Shown here in pieces: positions 25,320 through 38,700 of a stretch of 64,000 bases of DNA. The notes under the pieces were generated by a model. The model saw nothing but the letters and a program-made list of their open reading frames with translations. It was not told the origin of the DNA and did no database searches. Every line of letters starts with the position of its first letter. The stretch's first letter is position 1. The stretch comes from Lycorma delicatula (lineage: Eukaryota; Arthropoda; Insecta; Hemiptera; Fulgoridae), in the NCBI RefSeq assembly GCF_047948215.1, contig NC_134455.1, positions 345,426,997 through 345,490,996 of the forward strand, given 5' to 3'. Position numbers and translations under genes: made by a program.

Positions 25320-25610
25320 AGTGGCCTTTCTACGAATAGAACAAATAGATTCTTTGCCTACATACAGCATTTAACGGTAACTTAAAAGTGGAATGTGTAG
25401 TTCTCCCACCATTAAAAAGTGTAGCGCTATTACTGATGCTACACCGATTGCAATGTTTTTAGTTGAACGAACTTAAGCAAGAAGCAGACTGATTAAGAAG
25501 AAAGTTTTCCCAGTGCCTCCAGGAGCATCCAAGGAAAAAATCTTTGGCTTGTTGCTAGCAACAATGTCATTTATATCAAACGCCTGATGTTGATCTGGTA
25601 CTAATCAATA
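25320..25610 (-). pseudogene. Helitron Pif1-type helicase fragment
   Basis: Minus-strand reading FSLDAPGGTGKTFFLISLLLA contains a Walker A motif (GGTGKT). After frameshifts it continues with KNIAIGVASSGI-like, GGRTTHSTFKLPLN and RRKA blocks. This arrangement is that of the helicase C-terminal half of Helitron Rep-helicases. Only about 95 codons remain. Confidence 0.75.
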
Positions 25611-25619
25611 GAGATTAAT

Positions 25620-26583
25620 GCTTATAAATTCTTTCTATCATTGGCATTGAAACTCTTAACATTGTATCATAAGCATTAATAGTTAAAAATAACAATGTTC
25701 GCCATTACTAAACCAGACAACAGAATTGACTTCTATAATTCAATACAAGGCTTATGAGAAAGACATTCTTATGCTTTGGTTTTTAATAAATTACTGAACC
25801 ATTTGAAAAATCGTCCCACCAATTTATTTAAGATGTAAATAAAGGATTTTTTTTTATGGAAGCAATATTACTGTGTTGATGAATTTTTAAATAATACTAA
25901 TTAAAATAATAAATCATGATTTATTTGTATCCAGTTCAAGGTGTACATAAATACTTGCTTAAAATAATTTTCAATAGCATCATTTGGATTATTTTGTTGT
26001 AATTTTTTTTAATTTAATGTATTTACCTTAACATTAATTTGTGTTTTTATTTCAAATAATTAATATGGGTTTTTATCACATCAATTTTTTATCTTATAAT
26101 TTGTTTTTTATATTTGTATTTTATGCTAGGGGTATTTCTTTTTTATGCACTGTGTAAAATATCTATCCATTCTTGGTATGATCTACCTAATTTATTGCTA
26201 TCTTATAGATAAAAAAAAAAGTATGTATATTTCATTTATACTAGACTTATACAATGGCTTTCTTATTAACCATCCAAAATTCCCATCTGAGTAAAGGCTT
26301 CTCTTGATTTAAAGTACCTTTTAATAGAAAAGACAATGGTGGATAAAGATATTTCTTTATGGAAAAAATTAAAATAATTAATAAATTTTTATTACTTAAT
26401 ATACTCAATAAAATATATTTTATGGATTAATTCTAGTAGTGGTTGATTATTTAAAAATGTGATTTTTATTTCAAACAATTACTTTGTGTATGTATTGCAA
26501 ATGTCAATCTACTATACTATTGTTGGATTTATAGCTGTTTAGTAAATTAAAAATTTAATTTAATGTGCATACATTTGTTTTAG
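25620..26583. other. AT-rich stretch upstream of haspin exon 1
   Basis: No coding signal. It ends in the pyrimidine tract and AG acceptor of haspin exon 1 (26574-26583). Confidence 0.45.
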
Positions 26584-26586
26584 AAT

Positions 26587-26744
26587 ATGTCAGTTCACCG
26601 ACCGATCTGGCCTTCATTTAGTGTTAAAAAACCTAAATATTATACTTTATATCATCGCATTAATTGTTCAGCTGAAAGGAAATTTGATGAGCTTTTAAAT
26701 AAAGATAAAAAGAATAAAAATAATATCTTCGATATATCACCTGA
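26587..26744 (+). CDS. Haspin: Haspin coding exon 1
   Basis: Follows acceptor TTTGTTTTAG at 26583, with only AAT before the ATG, so an upstream (probably noncoding) exon exists. Encodes MSVHRPIWPSFSVKKPKYY and continues to DISP. The donor GA|GTAAGT leaves two bases of a Glu codon. Confidence 0.8.
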
Positions 26745-29700
26745 GTAAGTAAAATTGTTATTCTGTTCATTTTAAATATTGAAGGTTGAAAAATGTAACT
26801 TTTACAGTTAACTTATGTAACTTATGCAGTTTATATAATTTGAAGTTTGAAGAATATCACAAATAAACCATAACATTCACAGCTGAAGGATGAAAAATGT
26901 TCATCAAATAACAAAACCCCCCCTGGTTCCATTATTGTAATATTAACTTGCTGATTCAAATACTAATAAATAGAGACATTGGTTTGGTTTGCTTGGCATT
27001 TCTCCTGCCACCATTCCATTTGGTCGCCCTAAAGCATAAGATCGAATGTCTCTGCTACAAACGGATACTGAGCCTCGAAACAGTTTAGTGACCAGTATCC
27101 TAACTAGCTCCTAGAGCTAACCTAAAAGCTTGAGTGGAATAAGCATGGTACCATACACCACTTGCTTGCGTGTCCCACTGCCCACTTGTCATATATCACT
27201 AGAATGGGTAGGCATACCCCGTCTACTACTAAACCATATATAATATATATACAGTTATTGATAGTCATCAATAATTAATTTATCATGTTAAGGACAGCAA
27301 TTTGCTGCCACGCCTAGGCTGCTGAATGCCAGCAAGTACCTGTCCACCATTAAAGCACTTGGAGCCTTAATCTGGCTGGTAGCCAGCCATATCTCTCGCC
27401 CAACAGCGCAGTAGGAGTCTTTTCCCTTACATAAACTACTGATGTTGGTTGAACAAAGCAATCGCATCTAGGAACTCTCACATGATCCAACAATGCGGCT
27501 CTCGCCACATTGACTCGCTGCTTCTGAATGTCCAATTTTCTCCTTGACCTCTAAGTTCCAGGGTGGCCAGAGTTCTGCCCCCCCCCCCCCCCCCCTAGAG
27601 CTGGGCAGTCAAACATCATGTGTTCGTTTGACTAGACCTTCCCGCAGACACACAGCTCATCAGCTGCCAGGTGGAACTCAACAAATATTGGTTTAAATGT
27701 ACATGGTTGGAGAGCACTCGGGCTCCTGTTGCCCTTAAAAACGAAGGAGAGGCGTACTATCCCCCCAGATCCTGTATAAATCAATACAAGGATCTTCCCT
27801 TAGTCATGGCGTGTCATTCTTGCTGCCATGCTTCCATCGCGAGATTGTAAAGCCTCCTCCGCAGACGAGATTAGCAACTGTTCAAAATTTAGAACCGGTG
27901 CATTGAGATCACCTTTCCGTTCCAGTATAGGGCTGGCTCGAAACCGATGTGGTTTCGAGCCTGGTATTTGCTTAAAGAAAGCCGGGGTATTTGGCATTCC
28001 AAATACCCCGGCCTCCCTGCCTCTTTGCAATTTCCACATTGCCGCCTGAACTTTCACCACCAAATTGATTGGGAGAGGCTTTCCCAATACAGTGGTAGGC
28101 TCGTAGGAGGTTGTCTTAAAAACACCAGTGCATATAATTAAGGCTCTGTGCTGGGCACTCCTTAAATTTGGAACAAGTGCTTGATTTCTTTCCAACCTAT
28201 GCGCCTAAACGGACGCCGTGTAAGAGGGGCAGCAAGGGACCAAGAATAGAGCCTTACATACCTCTTGTAGTGACAGACTTCTCCACAACTTGTTGCGCAT
28301 CCTTAAACAAAGCCGTGCAATCCAACAAGTAGTCATGTACCTATGGCCTGCAGGGCTACGGGAATATTGCAACTTTCCAACTCATAGAGGACAGAACTGC
28401 AACACAAGGAAGGAAATGCTGCCTCTATGTCAATAAAAATTACCAAAACATATTTACAGTCGGCACTTTCCACCTTGGCAAGAGAATTTAAGATGCAACC
28501 CCTTTCATGAAGCCATACTGGCCTTGATTTAAAAATGAGTTCATATCAATGCTTACCCAGAGCCATTCCACAACCAGCCTTTCAAGCAACTTGCCAATTA
28601 CCGGCAAGAGGCTGATGGGTCAATAACTGCTGACCTCACTCGGATCCTTTCCTGATTTTAAGTGCACCCTCACCAAAGCCACCTTCCAAGTCGGAAAGCA
28701 ACCCCAGTTTAGGCACCTTGAGAACAGTCTGCCAAGCGGCTCTCTTATGACAGGCATTAGATGATAGAAAATATCCAGGTCAAGTTAGTCAATCCCTGGT
28801 GCCTTTTTCAGTGCCATTCTAGAAACCACTTGGTCTATATCTACGGGATCCACAGCCTGTACGCCAGGGAATGGTGTCTCACCCGCCCTAATGCGCCAAC
28901 TTCTGCTTCACCCTCCGGAGCATCTGGAAACAGAGTATCCAAGAACACCTGGTAAGTTGCCACAGATGTTAAAGTGTGGTCACGACCACCAAACTCGCAT
29001 CGAACACTGGACAGCACATGCAATGGCTTTGGCTGGTAACATGATTTCTTGAGCTGCCAGGGATTGCGCTGCAACTCTCGCATGGAGTCTTGTCAAGTTT
29101 GGCTTCCTTGATGGCATGAACATACTCATTATGAGTGCGCCAGTAGATCTGCAGACCCTCAGCGTGCACGTCATCAATGATAATCCCCGTAGGAGGGGTG
29201 ACGCTGGTATCTTCTCCTAGCGGACCTAGCTCTTGCATGCAGCACGATAATAGTGACATTGTTCAATTTATATTGAAGTATGATCTTTAATGTTTACATG
29301 AATGATACATTGTTGATGATTTTATGAGAGTGTATGACTGACTATGAGCACTAAATTTAGACTGAACAATACAAGAGTTAATAGTAAATCTCAGTTGGTG
29401 AACTAGGCCAACTGAATATAAAAATTTTATATACTTCTACATAAATAAGAAGAGACAGTTTTTTTATTTACAATTGATAAAGAGAAGAGGATATATGAAT
29501 CTTTACAGAAAGGATAAGGGCTGCCCAGTGAAGGTCAAAACCTGTCTGTCAGCTGGAAAAGTTCTTGCAACTATTTTTTTTGACTCAAGGGGAGTTGTAC
29601 TCATTGATTTTCTCCATGAACGGTGAATGCGGCCTTACTATTATACTAACGGCCAGCTGTTTCAGTCAACAAAAGCCCATCAGAGATGTCATCCATTATT

Positions 29701-32700
29701 ACTACACCAGGCTGCACACCGCAATTTTGACCAGGTGTAAATTGGAAAATGCATTGGGAAACTCTTGACCACCCTCTCTACAGTCTAGATTTGTTACCTT
29801 GTAACTAATTTTTGTTTGCGGTCTTGAAAGAATCACTTGGAGGGGAATGATTTAAAAACAATGAAGACGTCAAGGAGCGTGTGCACAATTGATTGATGCT
29901 CGTTCTCAAAATTTTAATGAACAAGGAAATTCAAGTTTCCAAATTGTTGGAAAAAGTGTGCAGATGATGCAGGAGACTATATAGAGAAATGATGAAGGTA
30001 TGAATTGTGTTTATTATTAATCAATAAATTTATAAAAAAAATTACTGTTTTTATTTGACTCACTCTCGTATGTTATAATAATGCTGAAATAAATTGAGGG
30101 AAATTTTTTTGTGACAATTCTAATTATTAGTTACTTTTATTTCAGGGTTTCCAAAGAAGCTGAGAAAAATGTCTTTGTAGGATCAAATGAGTCTTCATTT
30201 ATTGTATGTAAAGATACTAAAACTAATACTTCATCTTTTTTTGAGAGTAAGCATGATGTACTACTGTTGTTATTACTATTAGATATTGTAGCCTATATTG
30301 AGAGGCAACTTAGAAACTGTAAATGGAAAGTCTAGAATTATGACGCATTAATTTAATAGGCATTAAAAATTACAATTTTCTTATAAAAAACATGTAATGA
30401 CTTACTGAACTGGCAACCATTTAATGTTTTTAAAAGCACGTATTGATAAAACCAATGACAATGTTTTAGCTGTTTTTCTTTGTTGGGATCAACAAGTTGA
30501 TAAACTGTTTGATTTCAATATGTTCAACTGATGAACGTTGAATTTTGGCGAATTAATTTCAACTGACAAGCATCTAACTGATTTTTTTTTTGTGAGGTGG
30601 TTAATCAGTCATTGATTAAGCGATGCAGTCATTGTTTTTGCATTTAATATTGTCTTCAATTTTTTGTGTTTTTTGTTATTAACAAACCTGTCTCTCTCTG
30701 AATTTAGTCACTCACTTCGATCTTACTAGGATATCTTACTAGTAGTCTACAGGATCAGTATAATTCTAAGGTGTTGGACGAGTCCATTCCAATAAATTGT
30801 GGGTGAGCAGAGTAGCCAATCAAATTTTATAAAAGACTGATTGATGGGTTGCATTTTATGTAGGACACCCTATATTAGAACATTAATTTCTTGTTGAATT
30901 TCATTATGCAAGTGTGAAAATGGAAGAAACTATTAAAACATAATCATTAAAATGAAATAAAAATCTTATTGTATAATTGAAAATCATTTATTTTTACAAT
31001 AAAGTAAAAAAAAGCAAAATATATAAAGAAGGCTTTTTTTTATATAAAAGCAGATTAAAGTCAGAGTATTACTATATGAATCAATCAAAGATGTAGCTTC
31101 ATTAAGATTAATCCATTAAACACAATTTCTTGAGTAATTTGAGTAAGTAATTTTGTAATTTGATATTTCTTAATTGAGAACATTGGGTATTAATTTAAGC
31201 AAGGTAACAACATTAACTTTCTCTAATTGTGCTGGTAATATTCATATCTGAGAAATATATTTGTCATCAAGTTATTGTGTTTGTATTCATTAATTTTTAA
31301 TTTCATGTATCGTTAATGCATTTTTTTAATATTTAAATTTCCAAATTTAACCAGTGTTTCTCTTTCTGAAGGATCTAATTATCGATTTTATACAAGTAAA
31401 AAACAAAAATATGCAAGAAGTAAAAAATCAAAAAGATTGAGTATTGGACAGTGGAAAACCTTGGCAAAAAAGAAAATTGCTGCTGAAAAACTTCAAAATG
31501 GTATGTTAATTTTTTTTATTTTTATAATTGTAAAATTCAATTTTTTAGTATCTATATATATAAGAAATCTTATATAAATAAAAGTCATTGTATGTTTCAC
31601 ATCTCCTAAACCACAGGACCGATTTCAGTCAAACTTAGGGCAATTATTATTTAACTGAGCATACTATAGTGTTAGACATCCTTACCCCAACTACTGTTGG
31701 TGGGAGAGGGGTGAGAAAAGTAACATTATTACTATTATTTTTGAACTCTATTATAATATGAAAATTTGTAGACCTTCCTAAAAGTTTCTAAAACATTTTG
31801 AAGCATTTTAGATCATTCAGAAACATTATAGAACATATTTTAACTGTAACGTCTAGAAAAATCTGGAATTTTTGAAATGTTTGTAGAATATTTTGGAACA
31901 TTCCTGCAATAGAAAAGATCTTGAAAGTTCTTTAACAATATAAAAAGAGGTGTGAGATGTCAGTTTCTTAAGTTTGAACTTAAAAGTGTTTAAATTAAGA
32001 TTGAAGTGCCAGGTATAAAAGTATGTTGATAGTGAATGAATTCAGATCATAGTATTTAGTGAAATTTTAGATATTATTATCATTGAGAGGTGTATAAACT
32101 GTAATGTAATGATTTGACAATGCCTAAAAGGAAATTTAAGAGCATCATTCAAATTCTGCCAAAAATAAAAAAAGCAAAGCTTTTATGAGCAGATGAAATA
32201 GATGATTAACAACAACAATGGCTTCAGGATGTGTAGGAACATACCACAACATCATGGGCTAATGAATCTGAGAACCAATGACAACATTGTCTTCAAGAAA
32301 TGTGAGCACACACTATTACATTATGAGCAGTGTTGAATCTGAGGACCAACGTGAATGTCTTCAAGCAAAGCGGATCCAAGTAACACATCATGAATTAATT
32401 AAATTAAAAAAGTTAAAATTAAATTGTTCATATTTGTTTAGTTGCATAAGTTATTTGTTTATAGTATATTTGTGTAATTGCATTAGTTATTGTACTGTAT
32501 ATTGTTTGAAAGTTTAAAATAGATGTTCTTTCTTCAAACGCGTAGTGTTTTCATTCAAACCATATTGTTAAAAGTATAAACAAATTAGATTTGAAAGGTT
32601 AAATTGAACAAGGAATGCAAAGGAGATTTATGTTTGTTGTGAAAAGTTGGTGAAAACTTTTGTAAAAAAAAAAGCTGACAACACAGTTGTAGGACTTTCC

Positions 32701-35700
32701 TGGAACATGGCTTTGGCCACGTGACCGTGGGTTGTTTCTGATGCATAGCTTACACATACAACTTAATTAAAAATATTTACCATTTATTTAAATATAATAT
32801 TTTTTCATTTATTTAATTCAGTTATTCTAACTAAAGTGTGTGCGCATACTATATTTAATTCGCATGGGTGTGGTGGTAGTAGCGATGACAGTCTGCGCTA
32901 ACTAAACTAATGTAACTTCACAACTTACATGGAACAAATTTTGCTTGTATGGTGTGCAGATTGGTGTAGCTATGAGTTTAATACACCAGGTACTGAATCG
33001 ACCAGGCAGTAGAGTTTGACATCCAATCAGACCGAGTTACTTTTTTACACTTTAAATGTTATTCATTTATTTAATTATATCACTCACCTGCAACGTCACA
33101 ACATAGCAGATGACTAAAACAGCATTTTTTGGGGTGGAGGTACCAATTTTGCAAAAAATCTATTTTGTGAATGTTGTTATTTTTTATTTGTTAACAAATT
33201 TGCCTAAAATATGACCATAATTAGGCGTAATCTCGAGATACTGAGAGTGACCTTGCTGTACAGCCTCACCACCTTGATTTTTTAAGTTGAAAATTTAATG
33301 GCATCAATACCCCATATACAGAAGTAATCTGAAAACGTTTGGTTGAAATCGGTCCAGTAGTTATGGAGATGCTAGGTGATTTAGAGGCCAATACCAAACA
33401 CACATACATACGAACATTAATATCTGGAAAATTTCCATCTGGTTTTTTGGGTTCTGTAGGTGTCAAAATGTCAAGATATGGTGAAAACTGCATATGTCCA
33501 AATTGGATTGATTACAATACTTCCCTTCTTGAGTATAGCTCTGCAATAACACTGTTTAGACTGGAAAGTAAATATGATATATGAGGTACCTCTCCATTTT
33601 TAATATTTAGCAATACTACTGTGAATACAGTTTAAATTTAATTATAAAAATGTTATTGGTAAATAAGGTCAAGTGGGACCCAAAAGCTTTTAGCAAGAAT
33701 TAAATTTTTTCTCAATTATTTTATTTTTAATGTTGCATAATGTTTAAGGTAAAAACAACATTTATTAATTGGGATCAAATCGGATCCAATTTTTTTTACA
33801 AAACATAAATCTTTTTTGGAATTGTATTCTAAATGTTGCATAATTAAGTCATTCATTTTTAAAAACTAAGTGGCGTGTATTTTAAATAAAAACCTGTCAA
33901 GGGCAAAGCTTGTGACTAAAGACCTAGGATACTGGAAACTGTGTGCATGTTGGGTCCCAAAAATGTTGACTGACAATCACAAAATGCAGCGAATAGTGTC
34001 AGCCTTTCTCATGTGTCATGATAATGAGGAGGAAGAGTTTTTAAAGTCTATTGTTACTGGTGATGAGACTTTGATCCAGTATGACAATCCACAAACCAAA
34101 GAACAGTCAAAGCAATGGATGCACACTTCTCCAAACAAGCCGAAAAAGTTCAAACAGACACTGAGCAACAGGAAAGCATTGGGTTCAGTTTTTTGGGATC
34201 GTAAAGGTGTCTTGTGTGTGGACTGTATGGAGCAGATGACAAGAATAACAAAGGAAGTGTGTACTGTGAATCTTTACGTCGCCTTTGTAGAGCAATCGAG
34301 AACAAATGAAGAGGCATGCTCTTGTCTGGTGTGGTTTTGATCCATGACAATGCACAACCGTACTGTGCCAAAACCTCAAACAATTCAAATGGTAAATTTT
34401 CAATGATCTACCATATAGTCCAGATCTAGCACCTAGCGATTTTCACACCTCTTTCAAGAATTGAAGGCATGATTGGACAGACAGTACTTTACGACCAACA
34501 AAGAACTTCAGGAGGCCGTCAAGACATACCTTACCTCATTGGCGGCAAACTTCTTTGAAGAGGGCATCAGAAAGCTGGTGTCATAATGCAATAAATGCTC
34601 AGTTGTGTTGGCGATTACACAGAAAAATAAGTTAGATACTTCTCAACTTTTAGTAATAAAACCATTTTGTTATGTCAGTGTGCCTTTTTTTATAGCCCAT
34701 CAGAGGTTGAAAAGAAAAACAGCCCTTGTACTTTCATTTTTGTTATAACAAAATCATTTACTGAACTGAAATTTTCTTGTAAAATCATATTTATTGTTTT
34801 GTTTCCTTACAATCAGCTGATGAATATACAGGCGCTTCATCGTCTTCTTCATATAGTCCATTTTTTAAAGCGTTAAATGACAGTAAGAAAAATGTTAATG
34901 AATCGAGTCCTTCTGATTTCAGTAGTTTTGATCCTCCTGATGTTACACTTTCAAAAATTACAATAAGGAGATTAAAAAATAGCAGTTCAGGTAACTAACT
35001 ATAATTGTGTTAAATTATATTTTTTATAATGTTAATATTATTTTTATTTAGTATTTAATTAAATTTAGTTTATTAATGTATTTCATTTATTTACTTACTT
35101 CTTTTAGCCATAGTTGCTATTATTATTTTCTGTATCAATTATTTAATTGTTTAAATTATATGACCTTCTCCATTCTTTTCTATCCTACAATAGAGTCTGC
35201 CAAATCAAAAAAAAAATGAGTTTAACATTTTGTTTAAAAAAGTAATAACCTCTAATAAACACCAAATCAAAGCCTTTTCTGTTTTATATAATTTAATGAG
35301 AAATGTTAACAATAAACAGTGTGTGTTTTCATTTTCTGAAGAAAAAAACAAGTGAACAACATATTTAAAACCTTTTTTATATGTATAATTTCCAAGCTTT
35401 ACATCTTTGACAAGGTCATAATTTACATACAATTATTGTATAAATGTCTTGACATTTACATTACATGTATAATTAACATGTTTGTTAAAGCACAGATGTT
35501 TTTTCTTAACTTTAACCTAATTTAAAATTATTTCAGTTATAATTTTTTGTCATAGAGGGCCTTTAAATAATCTTTATCGATTTATTTTATCAAAATAGTT
35601 TTTTAACAGCAACAGACAGTTTTATAACTGAAATTAAACAAGTTGTTTGGGTGTTTATATTTGTATGTATCAAGATAATGAAAAAAGTTAATTTTTGTAT

Positions 35701-38700
35701 AGATGTGAGGATTTTTTTGCATAACTGAGAGAATCAAATACAGTAAAATGCCGATTATCTGGATTGTCTTTGCATGGTTGAATCTGGATAATTAGGAAAT
35801 TAAAAAAGATTTATCATACATACTGGAGTATTTTTTAATGTTTAATGAGTATTGTACTTAATAAAAAGATGAAAATTAAAAAAAAAATAGATGTATTTCA
35901 GCAAAAATTAAAAAAATGCTCAGTATATATGTACATTGTTCTGAAAAATAGAATCCATATTTGTACTATATTATGTGTATATTGTGCATACAGGACTCCT
36001 GAGATCAAAAATATATAGTTATATAATTATTGTGACAGGCCTAAATTTATGCCTGTTTGTGCTATACGAATTGGAAAAAAGTTAATTAAAAAACTCTGTA
36101 TAAACAAAAAAATTGATAAAAATATATTTCCTGTTGAAGCAAAGGTTTATTTGAGTAGTATTTTTGATTTTTTAAATAGTGTATTGTTTTTAAAATTGTC
36201 TAGTCTGGATGAAAGCAGTCCATATTTTTGGAATTTGAAAAATTGGTTTCGGATTATCTGCTTTCCAGTTACATTTAGTGACTGTGTGAAATGCTTTAAA
36301 ATACTAAAAACATCAAGATTCTGAGGTAGTAAATCAGCTGTTATAAAATAAGAAATATTAACTATCCTTTCTGTAAATTCAGGAACTATGAACCAGTGTT
36401 GAAATTAGGTGAGGTGTGAAAAATGTCACTTCATTTATTCAGATTAATTCATATAGTTCAGATTGTTTTGGATTTGAAAAAAATATCTGTGAAAAGAGGC
36501 ACAAAATTATCAGCCTGCATAATTTAGATAGCTGAAAATAGGTACGTCAATGTAATAGTAAATAGGGACTGAAAAACTAGTAATCTTGAAAATAATAATA
36601 CATCTTGATTCATGAGCCAGAAATGTGGTTCTTTTGGCCTAAGGAGAATCTTTTTAAGCATGAGTTGGAGACCACATAATGATATTGACCGGGATGACAT
36701 CACATCCTTTTTTTCCTGTTTAGTCTCTGGTAATCACCATCAGGTTATTCAGAGGATGAATGAGGATGGTATGAGTGAAGTGTAGTCTTATACAGTCTCA
36801 GGTTGACCATTTCTGAGATGTGTGGTTACTTGAAACCCAACCACCAAAGAACACCGGTATCCATGATCTAGTATTCAAATCTGCATAAAAGTAACTGCTT
36901 TTACTAGGATTTGAACATTGGAACTCTCGACTTCAAAGTCAGCAGTTTTGCGAAGAGGGATTCACCACTAGACCAATCCCGGTGGATTGACATCACAATA
37001 CTTGTTCAAACTGTACTTTTTTTAAGAGTGCACGATCAACAATTCTCTTTTGTAAACATTGGAAATACCTCTGTTTCAAGAAAAGGGTATCATGGAAAGA
37101 GTCTGGATACAAGACAGATTTTCTAAATGAAAGATTTAGGAAATTTGTATAAAGTTTTCGTAAATGGAAATGGGGCTGGTGACATCACCAGCCCTGCTGT
37201 AATGGCCACCACTAAACCCCTGACTATACCAGACAACTCTGTGCAGGTAATAATTGATGTGAATATCTCAATATTGATATACAATAAATTATGAATTGTG
37301 AAGTTCAAACCTAACCATGCAGAGAAAGCCTTTTAAACTGTAATTCTTGACTATTGTGCAACTAGCTGTGCAAACATTAAACAGCACTGTTTAGGGTTGC
37401 CATAGCCCTCTGTTTTTATGTTCATTTTTTTTTCAATGCTTTTTAAAATATTTCTGAAACACTTTTTAAAATTTCTGAGTTGGTCGGGGTGTAGTGTTCT
37501 CAAACTGAAAAACAGATTATTTTGAATAGGAGCATTTGCTAAATTTAATATTTCTACATTTTACTATTGAAAAGTTATTTAAGGATTTTGATAATTTAAT
37601 TAACTCTAGTATAATTTAATAAATAAAACCACTAGTTACACACATGCATATGTAAACATACACATAATTACATAAAGAAAAAATTCCTTTTTGGTACTAT
37701 ATTTTTATCAAAACTAAATATAATAAATTGCATATTCATCAGAAAAAGAAATGCTTTTTGTTAGATACATTTGGAAATTGTGCTGATAAAGCATGGCTAG
37801 TGACAACATGCTGTTTCATGTCTTTATTTAAAATTTATTCAGAAAAGTTGGTTGAAATGGTTTCATATTCAAATTATTTATAATATTTTCTTGCATTGTT
37901 GACTGAGATTTGTTAAGTTTGACCTCTTGTTTACAAAATAATCAATTGGCAATGGTGATGTGTTACCATCAGCGGACAATTAGGATCACCATTATTAATT
38001 TGTTTTTATTACTCATTTTTAATATGCACTGTATATTTGAAAAGTTTCCGAACTAAATTTTTGTAGTTGATACAAATAGCGCCATCTCTCAGACAACTAA
38101 GGAACTATGTAGTATGATGTCTGACGAGTATGTTTACAAAATTTCATCACATTTTGTCACTCCAGTCTCGAGTTATATTTGGCCACATAGGTTGTATTCA
38201 TATGACCTTGTGCGAACTTCTTGCGACATGGAACAGAGAACAATAACATTTTGTGTTCGACTTCAAAAATCTTTTGTTGAAACTTATTCTATGATACAGG
38301 AAGCATTCGGAGATGAAGCCACATCTCGTTCTACAACATACACGTGGTGGAAGCAGTTTAAAGACTGTAGAGAGAGTTGTTGGATGATGATGAATGAAGT
38401 GGAAGGCTGTCAACAGCTGTTTATAACGAAAACATTGTGAAAGTGTGTGCACAATTGGTCAAACTGTGAATTCTAAATTTTATTTGGAAATAATGAAACA
38501 CCTAATCCATTGCATTCGTTGAATCCGGCCTGAGTACTGGGATCTGGGCAGTTGGACTCTCTTGGATGACAATGCCTCGGCACACATGGCAACAGTTTTA
38601 ACAAGTTATTACACATCAAATCACAGTCTTATCCTACCCGCCGTATTCACCCGACTTGGCTCCAGCAGAGTATTTTTTGTTCCTGAAACTGAAATTGGCT

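Noticed and set aside
27828..28141. Plus-strand frames in the R1-like element
   Set aside because: Shadows of the minus-strand ORF2, which has the ordered reverse-transcriptase motifs.
36911..36990. A functional tRNA gene on the minus strand
   Set aside because: A and B boxes are present, but no acceptor stem closes and the sequence continues into a repeated tRNA-unrelated body: a SINE.
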